64,000 bases of DNA. Source: UMGS1279 sp045536815 (lineage in GTDB: Bacteria; Bacillota; Clostridia; Oscillospirales; Acutalibacteraceae). The DNA is taken from positions 1-64,000 of the forward strand of contig JAZSOH010000013.1 of assembly GCA_045536815.1 (NCBI GenBank), written 5' to 3'. Below, one piece after another: positions 6,795 to 16,192 of the stretch (positions are counted from its first letter, which is position 1; each line of letters begins with the position of its first letter). The notes beneath the pieces are model-generated. The model had not been told where the DNA came from. It searched no databases and worked only from the letters and a program-made list of their open reading frames with translations. The position numbers were made by a program, and so were the translations under genes.

Positions 6795-9170
6795 TTATAG
6801 TATTTCCATTTTAACGAAGTTTGCCATAAGCTTTTTAGTGCCTACGTTGTCAAAGGCTATTTCAAGCAAACAGTCGCCGCCCATTGGGGTAGTGCTAAGT
6901 ATCATACCTTCGCCAAAGGCTTTATGGCGAACTCTCATACCTTTTTGGTAGGCGCAGCTCTGACTATTTTTTGCAGAAGCTTTTGTGGGAGACACAGTCT
7001 TCGTAGAATTTTTAAGGCTAATTTTTCCTTCAAAATAATTTTTATTATAAGAATCTTCAAATACCGTGGTACTGCCAAAAGGTGAGTAACCGGAAATGTT
7101 GCAGAGCTCTTCGGGAATTTCCTTTAAAAATCTAGAGGGCATATTTCTTCCCGTCATACCGAAAAGCATACGAGTATACGCATTGGTTATCGTAAGTCTT
7201 TCCTTTGCTCTTGTTACACCAACGTAGGCAAGGCGTCTTTCTTCCTCAAGCTCGGCCTCGCCACCGTAAATTGACTGGTTGCCCGGAAAAACACCCTCTT
7301 CAAGACCTAAAAGATAAACATTATCAAATTCAAGGCCTTTTGCAGAATGTAGAGTCATAAGAACTACGGTATCGTCACTTTCGTTATACCCGTCTATATC
7401 GCTTACAAGCGAAACCTCTTCTAAATACTCAGAAAGACTGGGGGAGGGGGACTCGTTCATATATGTTTTAATTCCCGACATAAGCTCGCCGACGTTTTCA
7501 ACCCTGTCGATAGCTTCCTTGCCTTCCGCTTTCAGCGATAAAAGGTATCCGGATTTATCAAGCGTTTGCTCTAAAAGAAAATCTAGCGGCTCGTTGTCTC
7601 TAACGGCTTGTAGCTCACGTATCATTTTTGTAAAATCTTTAAGCCTTGCGGCGCTTCTTGAAAGGGTTGGATAATCTTCGGCGTTTTCGAAAACAGTGAA
7701 AAGTGAAAGACCAAGGTGAGAAGCTATTTCTTCACCCGTTTTAATGGTTGCATCGCCAATACCCCTTTTGGGCTCGTTGATGATTCGCTTTAGTCTTACA
7801 CTGTCGCTAGGGTTATTTATAACCTGCAAATAGGACAAAACGTCTTTAATTTCTTTTCTATCAAAGAAACGGTGTCCGCCGATGATTTTGTAGGGTATAC
7901 CCGAGCGCACAAAAATATTTTCAACAGTATTTGAAAGGGCATTCATACGGTAGAGTATTGCGTTTTGACTGAATTTTCCGCCTGAATTAACAAAATCTAA
8001 AATACTGTCGGCAATATATCTAGCTTCCTCTTGTTCGGAGGCAAGGGTTTTAACCGTAATTTTATTGTCGTCTTTTTTGTTTGTCCAAAGGGTTTTACCC
8101 TTTCTGCCCTTGTTGTGTGAAATAATACTGTTGGCTGCATCTAAAATTGTGGCGGTTGAACGGTAGTTTTGTTCAAGCCTTATAACCTTAGCATCTTCGT
8201 ACCCGTCCTCAAAGCTCAGAATATTTTCAACCCTGGCGCCGCGGAAGGAATAAATGCTTTGGTCATCATCGCCCACCACACAAATATTTTTATGCTTATC
8301 GGCGAGAAGACTTACAAGCTCATATTGAGCGTGGTTAGTATCCTGATACTCGTCCACCATAATATATTTAAATTTGTTTTGATAATAATCTAAAACATCG
8401 TGATTTTGTTTTAAAAGGTTAACGGTGTTTAAAATTATGTCATCAAAATCCATAGCGTCTGAGTCTTTTAACACCTTTTCATAAGCCTTAAAAACCTCGG
8501 CAACCGCTTTTTTCATTGGGTTGTTTTCGGCACCCAAAGCATATTCCTCAGAGGATAAAAGTGAGTCTTTAGCTCTGCTTATTTCATTTTGAATGTATTT
8601 TGGGGGAAGCTGCTTGTCCGAAATCCCGCGTTCTTTTAAAATCTCTTTAATAACTCGTTTTTGGTCATCGGTATCATAAATCGTAAAGTGTGAGGAATAG
8701 CCGATAAGATTCCCATAGCGACGTAGAATTCTTGCACAAATGCTATGAAAGGTACCCGCCCAAATGTCGCCTGAATCGGCGCCAAGCTTTGCAATAATAC
8801 GATTTTTAAGCTCGTTCGCCGCCTTGTTTGTAAAGGTTATTGCCAAAATTTCCCAAGGATTTGCGGGGTTAACCGAAAAAGATGCACTTGGAAGATAGTC
8901 GGTTTCGCCGCTTAAAAAAGCCTTTCCCGCCAAAAATTCTTCCTCGCTTAAATCGGGGGCATAATCACTAAAATAAGCGTTACCATATTTAACAATGTAG
9001 GCGATACGGTTTACAAGCACGGTGGTTTTACCGCTTCCCGCACCTGCCAAAACAAGCAAAGGGCCATTGGTTGTAACAACGGCCTTAAACTGTTCATCAT
9101 TCATTCTACCGAAATCTTTTTTAATGATTTCTCTTCTTAAATTTAAAATTTCCTCTTTGGTATAAACCAT
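6795..9170 (-). CDS. pcrA: ATP-dependent DNA helicase PcrA/UvrD, 791 aa
   Basis: Superfamily 1A 3'-5' helicase used in repair and in clearing stalled replication forks. All motifs are in order: Walker A GAGSGKT at residues 43-49, ITFTNKAA (Ia), GTFHSICARILR, VDEYQDTN (II), GDDDQSIYSFRGA (III), QNYRSTATIL (IV), TLHSAKGLEF (V) and YVGVTRAKERL (VI). The C-terminal 100 residues include a Ser/Lys-rich linker and a Tudor-like end (GMRVRHKAFGEGMIL), as in Firmicute PcrA. Somewhat longer than the usual 720-750 aa because of a segment after motif Ia rich in acidic residues. It is transcribed alone from a good promoter. Confidence 0.96.
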   Translation of the reverse strand: MVYTKEEILNLRREIIKKDFGRMNDEQFKAVVTTNGPLLVLAGAGSGKTTVLVNRIAYIVKYGNAYFSDYAPDLSEEEFLAGKAFLSGETDYLPSASFSVNPANPWEILAITFTNKAANELKNRIIAKLGADSGDIWAGTFHSICARILRRYGNLIGYSSHFTIYDTDDQKRVIKEILKERGISDKQLPPKYIQNEISRAKDSLLSSEEYALGAENNPMKKAVAEVFKAYEKVLKDSDAMDFDDIILNTVNLLKQNHDVLDYYQNKFKYIMVDEYQDTNHAQYELVSLLADKHKNICVVGDDDQSIYSFRGARVENILSFEDGYEDAKVIRLEQNYRSTATILDAANSIISHNKGRKGKTLWTNKKDDNKITVKTLASEQEEARYIADSILDFVNSGGKFSQNAILYRMNALSNTVENIFVRSGIPYKIIGGHRFFDRKEIKDVLSYLQVINNPSDSVRLKRIINEPKRGIGDATIKTGEEIASHLGLSLFTVFENAEDYPTLSRSAARLKDFTKMIRELQAVRDNEPLDFLLEQTLDKSGYLLSLKAEGKEAIDRVENVGELMSGIKTYMNESPSPSLSEYLEEVSLVSDIDGYNESDDTVVLMTLHSAKGLEFDNVYLLGLEEGVFPGNQSIYGGEAELEEERRLAYVGVTRAKERLTITNAYTRMLFGMTGRNMPSRFLKEIPEELCNISGYSPFGSTTVFEDSYNKNYFEGKISLKNSTKTVSPTKASAKNSQSCAYQKGMRVRHKAFGEGMILSTTPMGGDCLLEIAFDNVGTKKLMANFVKMEIL

Positions 9171-9201
9171 ATTTCGCCCTCACAAAATTTATATCACATC
9201 T

Positions 9202-9231
9202 ATTATATATCCCGCCGACGTATAAAGTCAA
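9202..9231 (-). promoter_or_regulatory. Sigma-A promoter of pcrA
   Basis: On the minus strand TTGACT (9231-9226), an 18-bp spacer and TATAAT (9207-9202) lie about 30 bp before the ATG at 9170. Confidence 0.7.
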
Positions 9232-9292
9232 TCGGTTTTAATAAAAATAATACAACTTGCCTCAAGGGGTATATTATGGTAAAATAAAAATG

Positions 9293-9649
9293 CTAAAGCA
9301 TTATATAAATCAGAGCAAGAATTAAAAGCTCGTCGGCGCCCTCGCTTGAAAGCAAAAGGCAAAGAGCTAAAATAGTAATTCTGTCGTTATCCATTGTAAT
9401 ATTTTTAAAGTTTAAAAGTTCCAGAAGGTTTAGTCTACTGTTTTTTTCGTTTTTAGGCGGCGAAACCGCTTCCTTCTCTTCGAAACTAGCTTTTGGTTTG
9501 TTTGGTTGGCTTGCTTCGGGCTTTCTTAAAAAAGGTGGCATAGAAAGGTTTTGTCCTGAACCGTTTGATTTCCCATAATACATTTCATTTATTTGCTTTT
9601 CTGCCCTTTTTTTGTGGGCTTCAAATTCTCTTCTTTCGTCGCTGGTCAT
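9293..9649 (-). CDS. Unknown protein with hydrophobic C-terminus, 118 aa
   Basis: A charged N-terminal helix (DERREFEAHKKRAEKQINEMYYG) is followed by a Pro/Lys/Asn-rich linker, and the last 35 residues form a hydrophobic segment with an EGADELLIL core. Small Clostridial proteins ending in a similar acidic/leucine-rich hydrophobic tail are common but uncharacterised. It is the last of three tightly packed minus-strand genes with two further unknowns, ten bases after its upstream neighbour. It may be a tail-anchored membrane protein. No function can be assigned. Confidence 0.6.
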   Translation of the reverse strand: MTSDERREFEAHKKRAEKQINEMYYGKSNGSGQNLSMPPFLRKPEASQPNKPKASFEEKEAVSPPKNEKNSRLNLLELLNFKNITMDNDRITILALCLLLSSEGADELLILALIYIML

Positions 9650-9659
9650 AAAATACCCT

Positions 9660-10067
9660 CTAAAGCAAATTTTCTAAAATACCTTCGTTTTTAAGCAAAG
9701 GCACAAGTGCGGCAATTTTAAGCATAGAAACCGCTTTATCAACCCTTTTTTGCCGTTCTTTACTAAGGTGTGGGCGAAGGGAGAGCAAAAGCGTAGCTCT
9801 TCTATCTTCTTTTTGGTTAGATAAAATTGACATAAGCCGCATAGCAGTTTGTATGTTTTCGGTGTTTTCCAAAAGACTTCCTATAGGAAGGTTTTGGCTG
9901 ATTTGGTTTTGAAAGGTGTTAGAGGGATTCTTATTTTCAGGCTGCTCATTTGTTTTTTCGCCTGAAAAAAGCTCGTTTGCCAATGATTTTATTTTATCCA
10001 TACCGTCGGGGGAGGAAAGAAGCGAGGAGATTTGTTCAGAGATATCCATATCACTTATCTCCGCCAA
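9660..10067 (-). CDS. Unknown helical protein, 135 aa
   Basis: Predicted all-helical and soluble. It has an N-terminal acidic region, a Gln/Asn-rich linker around residues 40-60 and a well-defined C-terminal block. That block contains LLLSLRPHLSKERQKRVDKA followed by a leucine-rich KIAALVPLLKNEGILENLL, a pattern I recall from unannotated Clostridial proteins. Its start overlaps the end of the next upstream gene by 17 bp, showing translational coupling. The three-gene set (9293-10290) is probably one functional unit of unknown role. Confidence 0.65.
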   Translation of the reverse strand: MAEISDMDISEQISSLLSSPDGMDKIKSLANELFSGEKTNEQPENKNPSNTFQNQISQNLPIGSLLENTENIQTAMRLMSILSNQKEDRRATLLLSLRPHLSKERQKRVDKAVSMLKIAALVPLLKNEGILENLL

Positions 10068-10290
10068 AAAGTTTATTTATTAAAGCTTTTGTCGAATCTT
10101 TAGAAAGAAGGTTTTTAAGCGCCTCTTTATCATTTAAAATATTTGTTATTTTGTTTGCATCTTCTTTACTTAGCGAGGATAAAATTTGCTTTGTGTTTTT
10201 AGATTTCAAAAGCGAAGGGTCAAGCCCCTTTTCTTTTAAGGTTTTTTCGGCTTCGGGGGTAAGCTTTTGGTTTAAAAAATCATCATGCAT
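10051..10290 (-). CDS. Unknown small helical protein, 79 aa
   Basis: First gene of the three-gene unknown operon. It is Lys/Leu/Asp-rich and helical, with repeated short units such as LLKSKNTKQIL, LSKEDANKI and LLSKDSTKAL, reminiscent of a helical hairpin repeat. It has no membrane segment and no Cys. The ATG is preceded on the minus strand by a good GGAGGCGAT ribosome site. It overlaps the following gene by 17 bp. Unknown family. Confidence 0.65.
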   Translation of the reverse strand: MHDDFLNQKLTPEAEKTLKEKGLDPSLLKSKNTKQILSSLSKEDANKITNILNDKEALKNLLSKDSTKALINKLFGGDK

Positions 10291-10354
10291 AAAATCGCCT
10301 CCATTACAGTTTATTCTATGTTTTTAAAAATGTTTATATGCTAAGGAGTGTTTT

Positions 10355-10828
10355 ATGAAAATATTAGTAATGTCTGATATGCATGGCTGCGTCAGTGGCT
10401 TTGAAAGGGCGTTAGAAAAAGAAAGCGACGCTAAAAACGTAATTTTTTTGGGAGATGGCTTTAAAAAGGCCGAAGAGCTTTCTTTTATATACGACGATAG
10501 AAATTTTTATATGGTGCCCGGAAACTGCGACGTATTTGAAATGTTTTCTCCTGCGACAAAGATAATAAAGATAAACGGCGCTAAAATTTTAATAACCCAC
10601 GGCCACGCTTTTTCGGTTAAATCTTCCCTCACGGCATTAAAGCAAAGGGCACTTTTAGAAGAGGTTAAAATTGCTTTTTATGGGCATACGCATATTGCCG
10701 ATATTAAAAACGAAAACGGAATTTGGTTTATAAACCCAGGTACCCTTGCAGGCTATAACGGTCTTTCAAGCTATGCCACAGTCCAGATAAATGACAAGGG
10801 AATTTTCCCTAAGATAGAAAGACTTTAA
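10355..10828 (+). CDS. YfcE/MJ0936-type metallophosphoesterase, 157 aa
   Basis: Calcineurin-like phosphoesterase of the small YfcE/MJ0936 phosphodiesterase group, which binds two metals and hydrolyses phosphodiesters in vitro; the physiological substrate is generally unknown. The full ligand set is visible: MSDMHG (residues 7-12), FLGDG near 33, PGNCD near 56, ITHGH near 79 and GHTH near 110, with a final NPGT. The length is typical. AAGGAG precedes the ATG. It stands alone between divergent and convergent neighbours. Confidence 0.9.
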   Translation: MKILVMSDMHGCVSGFERALEKESDAKNVIFLGDGFKKAEELSFIYDDRNFYMVPGNCDVFEMFSPATKIIKINGAKILITHGHAFSVKSSLTALKQRALLEEVKIAFYGHTHIADIKNENGIWFINPGTLAGYNGLSSYATVQINDKGIFPKIERL

Positions 10829-10834
10829 AAATAA

Positions 10835-10862
10835 AAACTCGGTGGGCTATCCACCGAGTTTT
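10835..10862. terminator. Bidirectional terminator
   Basis: AAAACTCGGTGG at 10835-10846 pairs perfectly with CCACCGAGTTTT at 10851-10862 around a 5-nt loop. It lies between the convergent phosphoesterase and isomerase genes and even overlaps the border of the latter. Confidence 0.88.
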
Positions 10863-10863
10863 A

Positions 10864-11754
10864 CTATTTATTGTTTTTAAAATATTCAAACCTTGAAATC
10901 ATATGTCTTCCGATTTTTTCGGCCTTTTTTGTGATTTCTTTTTTGAGATTTATGGGTGCTTTCAAAACACTGTTATACGCTTCAAAGGTAAGGTCGCCAC
11001 TGTAATTTATATCGGCAAGGGCTTTTAAAATTTTGTCCCAAAATTCTTCGCCGTTTACCGAGTAGGGCAAAGCGTGTAGGTCAAAGTTTATTTTTGTGTC
11101 GTGCACATGCAGGGCAGAAAGTTTAGGCCCTAAGGTATGAATAAACTGCGTAACATCCTCACCTATCAGCGTGGCGTGACCGATATCAAGACAGGCTACA
11201 ATATATTCGCTGTTTATTGCATCAAGATATTCCTTAAACTCTTGTGGATTATTCAAAACCGAGCGAGAAATATTCCCGTTTTCGCCCTGCCACATATTTT
11301 CGGTTGCGACATTAATATTATAGTCTTTACAGTAGGGGAAGAGAGAGTTATAAAACTCTATATTTTCTTCGAAAAGAATTTTTCTGTTTTCTTTATTAGA
11401 ATAATCAAGATGTTGCCTTGGGTGAACGATAATTGTTTTTACCCCTAAAAGTGAACAAAATTCAATAGAGCGAAGTATTTTATCATAAGTTTTTTTGTTA
11501 AAGACCTCATCGTTAAGCGAGGTGGGGTGGGGAGCGTGGCCTTGGTTAAATGTAATACCGCTACCGTCTAAAATAGAGAGCAGCTTTTTTGCATAGTCTT
11601 TATACCCGTATGAAAGCTTGGGGCAGGTTTCGTCGTCAAGAAGCTCAAAGCAGGAAATATCAATAGAGTCAAATCCTGAATCTTTTATAATTTTTATAGC
11701 TTCCTCCTCGCCAAAGGCGGCGGTAAGGGGATATGTATTAGTTGAAAGCCTCAT
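10864..11754 (-). CDS. Sugar phosphate isomerase/epimerase-type TIM barrel protein, 296 aa
   Basis: AP-endonuclease-2/xylose-isomerase-like TIM barrel. Strand ends carry the expected metal ligands: an early FDSIDIS, NQGHAPH, IIVHPRQH, VATENMW (Glu), CLDIGHA (Asp/His), LSALHVHDT and FEAYNS near the C-terminus (Glu). Members isomerise or epimerise ketoses, inositols or similar polyols; the substrate cannot be told. It is monocistronic on the minus strand, with a ribosome site just before the ATG and the shared terminator at its 3' end. Confidence 0.85.
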   Translation of the reverse strand: MRLSTNTYPLTAAFGEEEAIKIIKDSGFDSIDISCFELLDDETCPKLSYGYKDYAKKLLSILDGSGITFNQGHAPHPTSLNDEVFNKKTYDKILRSIEFCSLLGVKTIIVHPRQHLDYSNKENRKILFEENIEFYNSLFPYCKDYNINVATENMWQGENGNISRSVLNNPQEFKEYLDAINSEYIVACLDIGHATLIGEDVTQFIHTLGPKLSALHVHDTKINFDLHALPYSVNGEEFWDKILKALADINYSGDLTFEAYNSVLKAPINLKKEITKKAEKIGRHMISRFEYFKNNK

Positions 11755-11829
11755 ATTTCATCTCCAAAAGGTTGTTTTATTGATTATATAATTTTATTTT
11801 GCGAAAGTCAACCGTCCGTAAAAATCCTC

Positions 11830-11858
11830 TTGTAATAGTAGTTTAAAAAAGGTATAAT
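11830..11858 (+). promoter_or_regulatory. Sigma-A promoter of the mtaB operon
   Basis: TTGTAA at 11830-11835, a 17-bp spacer and TATAAT at 11853-11858, followed by GGGAGGAAAG and the GTG start at 11891. Confidence 0.7.
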
Positions 11859-11890
11859 TATAATATATTTTCGAAAGGGAGGAAAGAAGG

Positions 11891-13183
11891 GTGCAGGTAT
11901 TTTTTCACACACTTGGTTGCAAGGTTAACCAGTACGAAACTGAATATATGCGAAAGCTTTTAAGGGACAAAGGGTATATAGATGCAAAAAGCCCTAATGA
12001 AGCCGACCTTATAATTGTAAACTCCTGTACCGTTACGGCAGAAAGCGATAGAAAAACACGACAGCTTGTCAGAAGATATCGCAGGCTAAATGAAAATGCC
12101 ATATTAGTTCTTTGCGGTTGTATGCCACAGGCCTTTCCAAAAGAGGCAGAGAAGCTTCCCATAGACATTTTACTTGGCAACGTATCGAGAAGTGATTTAT
12201 TAAATAAATTAGATGAGTTTTTAGCAAAAAGGCAAAAGCAAATTGAGGTTTTGCCGCACAAAAAAGGCGAAGACTTTGAAAGCTGCGAGGTAGAAACCTT
12301 TAGCGAAAGAACAAGGGCATATATGAAAATTGAAGACGGTTGCGACAGGGGTTGCACCTACTGTATAATCCCAAAGGCCAGGGGCAGAGTGCGTTCGAGG
12401 GGGCTTGAAAGTATCAAGGCCGAAGCCACAAAGCTTTCTAAAAATGGTTTTAGCGAAATTGTTTTGGTTGGAATCAATCTTTCCTCATACGGAAAGGATA
12501 TAGGAAAAACTCTTGCCGATGCGGTTGAAACGGTAGCAAATGTGGAGGGTGTTAAAAGGATACGCCTTGGCTCGCTTGAGCCCGACCTCACCGACGAGAC
12601 GTTACTTGACAGGTTAGAGAAAATAGAAAAGTTTTGCCCGCAGTTTCACCTTTCTCTACAGTCGGGGTGCGACGAAACTCTTAAAAGAATGAACCGACTT
12701 TATAGCACTAAGGAATATAGAGCGGTTGTAGAGAATATAAGAAAAAGGTGGAAAAACGCAGGAATTACCACCGATATAATGGTTGGATTTATTTTAGAGA
12801 GTGAAGAAGAATTTGAAAAGTCACTTGTCTTTGCAAAAGAGATAGGCTTTGTAAAGGCCCACGTTTTCCCCTATAGCGTAAGGGTAGGCACCGCCGCCGA
12901 GAAAATGAGCGGCAGGGTAGATGAGACTGTTAAAAACCTTCGCGCTGCAAAAATGGCAAGGGTATGTGAAGAAAGTAGTCAAGGGTATTTTAAATCTCTT
13001 TATGGTGAGACACTTAATGTTCTTTTTGAAACCGAAAGAGAAGGACATTTAATGGGATATAGTGAAGGATATGTTCCGGTATATGTTAAAGGCGAAAGCG
13101 AAAATCTTCATAAGATTTTTGCCGTTTCGGTTACGGGCACAGTTTTTGATGGCGTTTTAGGAGAAATTAAAAAGGAAGGGTAG
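11891..13183 (+). CDS. mtaB: tRNA A37 methylthiotransferase MtaB, 430 aa
   Basis: Radical-SAM methylthiotransferase that converts t6A37 to ms2t6A in ANN-decoding tRNAs. The N-terminal UPF0004 domain has its three cluster cysteines in TLGCKVNQYE, VNSCTVTAESDRK and LCGCMPQ. The radical-SAM motif is DGCDRGCTYCIIPKARGRVRSR-like (Cys residues near 147, 151 and 154). A TRAM-like C-terminus follows. The KVNQYET and CTVTAESD variants separate MtaB from MiaB and RimO. Translation begins at GTG with GGAGG about 10 bp upstream. Followed after 4 bp by an MFS gene and then a GH2 gene in one operon. Confidence 0.95.
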   Translation: MQVFFHTLGCKVNQYETEYMRKLLRDKGYIDAKSPNEADLIIVNSCTVTAESDRKTRQLVRRYRRLNENAILVLCGCMPQAFPKEAEKLPIDILLGNVSRSDLLNKLDEFLAKRQKQIEVLPHKKGEDFESCEVETFSERTRAYMKIEDGCDRGCTYCIIPKARGRVRSRGLESIKAEATKLSKNGFSEIVLVGINLSSYGKDIGKTLADAVETVANVEGVKRIRLGSLEPDLTDETLLDRLEKIEKFCPQFHLSLQSGCDETLKRMNRLYSTKEYRAVVENIRKRWKNAGITTDIMVGFILESEEEFEKSLVFAKEIGFVKAHVFPYSVRVGTAAEKMSGRVDETVKNLRAAKMARVCEESSQGYFKSLYGETLNVLFETEREGHLMGYSEGYVPVYVKGESENLHKIFAVSVTGTVFDGVLGEIKKEG

Positions 13184-13187
13184 TTTT

Positions 13188-14495
13188 ATGAAAACTAAAA
13201 TTTCGGCTTATCCTAAATTTTTTTGGTTAGCTCTTGTGATTTTTGGCCTTACGGGGCAGGTTGCATGGGTTATTGAAAATATGTATTTTAATGTTTTTAT
13301 ATATAAAATGTTTAATGCTTCGGCGGCCGATATTTCGCTTATGGTTTCGGCTTCGGCAGCTGCGGCAACAATAACAACCCTTTTAATAGGCCCCCTTTCA
13401 GACAAGCTTGGGAAAAGAAGGCTTTTTATTTCGGTAGGATACATACTTTGGGGGCTTTCAATTTTAAGCTTCGCGTTTATAAGAGAAGATGTTTTGGTTA
13501 AGTTTTTCCCAACCCTCTCGGCTATGAGTGTGGGTGTAACACTTGTTATAATAATGGACTGTGTTATGACCTTTTTTGGCTCAACTGCAAACGACGCTGC
13601 TTTTAATGCCTGGCTTACCGACGCAACCGAAAAAAGCGGTCGCGGCGCCGCCGAGGGAATTAACGCTATGATGCCGCTTGTGGCAATTTTGGTGGTTTTC
13701 GGCGGTTTTATGTCCTTTGATTTAAACAAAGCAAAAAGCTGGGAGACCATATATCTTATTATAGGAATAGCTGTTATGGTTATTGGTGTCTTAGGGTTTT
13801 TTATTGTAAAGGAAGGCGGAGAAAAGCAAAGCGACAATAAGAATTATTTTAAAAATATAATCTATGGATTTAAGCCTTCGGTCATAAAAGAAAACAAGCT
13901 TTTATATATTATACTTTTTCTGTTCGCGATTTTCGGCATATCAATTCAAATTTTTATGCCCTATCTTATTCTTTATTATAATGTTTCGCTTAAAATGGAA
14001 AACTATGTGCTTATAATGGCGCCAGCAATTATTCTTGCATCTGTTTTCACTGCCCTTTACGGCAAAAGGTATGATAAAAAAGGCTTTAAGGCGGCAATAA
14101 TACCCGCTTTAACTCTTTTGTCGCTAGGGTATATTTTGCTTTTTGTTTTCAAAAATACTGCCGCAGTTTTCATAGGCTCCCTTTTAATGATGTGCGGATA
14201 CCTTTCGGGTATGGCAGTTTTTGGCGCCGCGATAAGAGACTATACCCCAAAGGGCAAGGCGGGAATGTTTCAAGGACTTAGAATAATATCCCAAGTGCTT
14301 ATTCCCGGAATTTTAGGACCAATAATCGGTGCCGCCGTGCTTAAAAATGCCGAAAAAATTATAAACGACGACGGAACAAGCTCTTTTGTTCCAAATGAAA
14401 ACATTTTTCTTTTTGCGCTTATAGTTATAGTTTTATTATCATTTTTGCTAATACCTCTTTTTAAAAAGATTAAAAAGGAGAAAGAGAATGTCTAG
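13188..14495 (+). CDS. MFS sugar/solute transporter, 12 TM, 435 aa
   Basis: Major-facilitator permease with about 12 membrane helices, the MFS signature loop GPLSDKLGKRR between helices 2 and 3, and a conserved middle loop around residues 208-220. The general look (WVIENMYFNVFIYK at the start, AAFNAWLTDATEKSGRG after helix 5) matches SLC45/GPH-like cation-sugar symporters. It starts 4 bp after mtaB and overlaps the GH2 start by 8 bp. The tight coupling to a beta-glycosidase suggests it imports a glycoside or oligosaccharide for intracellular cleavage. Confidence 0.88.
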   Translation: MKTKISAYPKFFWLALVIFGLTGQVAWVIENMYFNVFIYKMFNASAADISLMVSASAAAATITTLLIGPLSDKLGKRRLFISVGYILWGLSILSFAFIREDVLVKFFPTLSAMSVGVTLVIIMDCVMTFFGSTANDAAFNAWLTDATEKSGRGAAEGINAMMPLVAILVVFGGFMSFDLNKAKSWETIYLIIGIAVMVIGVLGFFIVKEGGEKQSDNKNYFKNIIYGFKPSVIKENKLLYIILFLFAIFGISIQIFMPYLILYYNVSLKMENYVLIMAPAIILASVFTALYGKRYDKKGFKAAIIPALTLLSLGYILLFVFKNTAAVFIGSLLMMCGYLSGMAVFGAAIRDYTPKGKAGMFQGLRIISQVLIPGILGPIIGAAVLKNAEKIINDDGTSSFVPNENIFLFALIVIVLLSFLLIPLFKKIKKEKENV

Positions 14496-16176
14496 CTTTG
14501 CTAAACTTTACACAAAGGAAAGTGAAAATATAGGCGAAATTCCCTGGAATGTATACCCCAGACCGCAACTTGAAAGAGACTCTTATCTATGCCTTAATGG
14601 TGACTGGGATTTTTCTATAGAAGAAAACATAGAAGCTCCGTCAAGCTTTGATGGGAAAATCTTAGTGCCCTTTAGCCCCGAAACTCTTTTGTCGGGGGTA
14701 GAAAAGGTGCCAAGTGAAAAAAGTGTTCTTTGCTATAGGCGAGGATTCTCTCTTCCAAAAGATTTTAAAAAGGATAAGGTGCTACTTCATTTTGGCGCTG
14801 TCGACCAGTATGCAACCGTTTTTTTAAACGGTAAAATGGTGGGGCATCATAGCGGAGGTTACGACCATTTTTCTTTTGATATAACCGATTTTTTAGAAGA
14901 TAAAAACACACTTACCGTTTATGTTACTGACACGTTAAGCGACCATTTGCTTCCGTATGGAAAGCAGTCTAGAAAGCGAGGAGGAATGTGGTATACCCCC
15001 ACAAGCGGAATTTGGCAAACAGTTTGGCTTGAAAGCGTAGCAGAAGAATATATAGAAAATATTAAAATAACAACAAAGAAAAACAAGGTAGAGATAATTG
15101 TTACACCAAAACTGAGCGGAAGGGTAGAACTTTTGGGTAAAAGCTTTGAGCTTATAAAGGGCAAGGCCAGCTTTACGGTTTTAAACCCAAATATGTGGAC
15201 TCCCGAAAGCCCGTATCTTTATTATTTTAAAATTGTAACAAAAAAGGACGAGGTTAGGTCATATTTTGCGCTTCGCGACCTTGAAATAAGGTCATATAAA
15301 GGGCAAAAGCGCTTGTTTTTAAATGGAAAGCCATATTTTTTCCACGGACTTTTGGACCAAGGTTATTTTAGTGATGGTGGGCTTACCCCTGCTACTCCAA
15401 AATGCTTCGAAGATGATATTTTGGCTATGAAATCGCTTGGCTTTAATATGCTTAGAAAACACATTAAGGTTGAGCCGGAGCAGTTTTACTTTGACTGTGA
15501 CAGGCTAGGTATGGTCGTTTTTCAGGATATGGTTAACTCTAGCGACTATTCTTTTATCAGAGATACGGCGCTTCCAACCATAGGCCTTATACGTCGCTCG
15601 GACAAAGGTATGCACAAAAATAAAATATCTCGCCAAAACTTTATCGAGCATATGGAAAAGACTGTTAAAAGCCTTTATAATCACCCCTCAATTTGTTATT
15701 GGACAATTTTTAATGAGGGTTGGGGACAGTTCTCAAGCAGTGAAATGTATGATAGGCTTAAAAAAATAGATAAAACCCGTTTTATTGATTCGGCTTCGGG
15801 TTGGTTTTTGGGCGGCAAGACCGACACCGAAAGCAGACACGTGTATTTTAAAAGGGTCAAAGCAGTTAAAACCGACAAGCCTTTTGTGCTTTCAGAATTT
15901 GGCGGCTATTCCTTCAAACCGAAGGGGCACGTTTTTAATACCGAAAAAACTTATGGCTATGGCAAATTTGAAAACCGCGAGGATTTTGTAGCAGCCTTAA
16001 GAAAGCTTTATATCGACGAAATTTTGCCCCTAAAGGAAAAAGGTCTTTGCGCTACGGTTTATACGCAGGTTTCGGATATTGAGGATGAAACCAATGGGCT
16101 ACTGAGCTACGACAGGCGTGTTTTAAAGGTAAGACAAAGCGAATTTTTGGATATTTCGGAAAAACTTTGCAAATAA
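14488..16176 (+). CDS. Glycoside hydrolase family 2 enzyme (beta-glucuronidase/galactosidase type), 562 aa
   Basis: Retaining GH2 enzyme with three domains in order: a jelly-roll sugar-binding domain (about residues 20-185, including YRRGFSLP and GMWYTPTSGIWQ), an immunoglobulin-like domain (185-270) and a TIM barrel. The acid/base is Glu410 in FNEGWG and the nucleophile is Glu470 in LSEFGG. It has no signal peptide, so it is cytoplasmic and fits with the co-transcribed MFS importer. Shorter than LacZ and closest in size to beta-glucuronidases, but the glucuronate-specific NxK motif is not obvious to me, so the sugar is left open. Confidence 0.9.
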   Translation: MSSFAKLYTKESENIGEIPWNVYPRPQLERDSYLCLNGDWDFSIEENIEAPSSFDGKILVPFSPETLLSGVEKVPSEKSVLCYRRGFSLPKDFKKDKVLLHFGAVDQYATVFLNGKMVGHHSGGYDHFSFDITDFLEDKNTLTVYVTDTLSDHLLPYGKQSRKRGGMWYTPTSGIWQTVWLESVAEEYIENIKITTKKNKVEIIVTPKLSGRVELLGKSFELIKGKASFTVLNPNMWTPESPYLYYFKIVTKKDEVRSYFALRDLEIRSYKGQKRLFLNGKPYFFHGLLDQGYFSDGGLTPATPKCFEDDILAMKSLGFNMLRKHIKVEPEQFYFDCDRLGMVVFQDMVNSSDYSFIRDTALPTIGLIRRSDKGMHKNKISRQNFIEHMEKTVKSLYNHPSICYWTIFNEGWGQFSSSEMYDRLKKIDKTRFIDSASGWFLGGKTDTESRHVYFKRVKAVKTDKPFVLSEFGGYSFKPKGHVFNTEKTYGYGKFENREDFVAALRKLYIDEILPLKEKGLCATVYTQVSDIEDETNGLLSYDRRVLKVRQSEFLDISEKLCK

Positions 16177-16192
16177 AAAAACAAACATAAAG

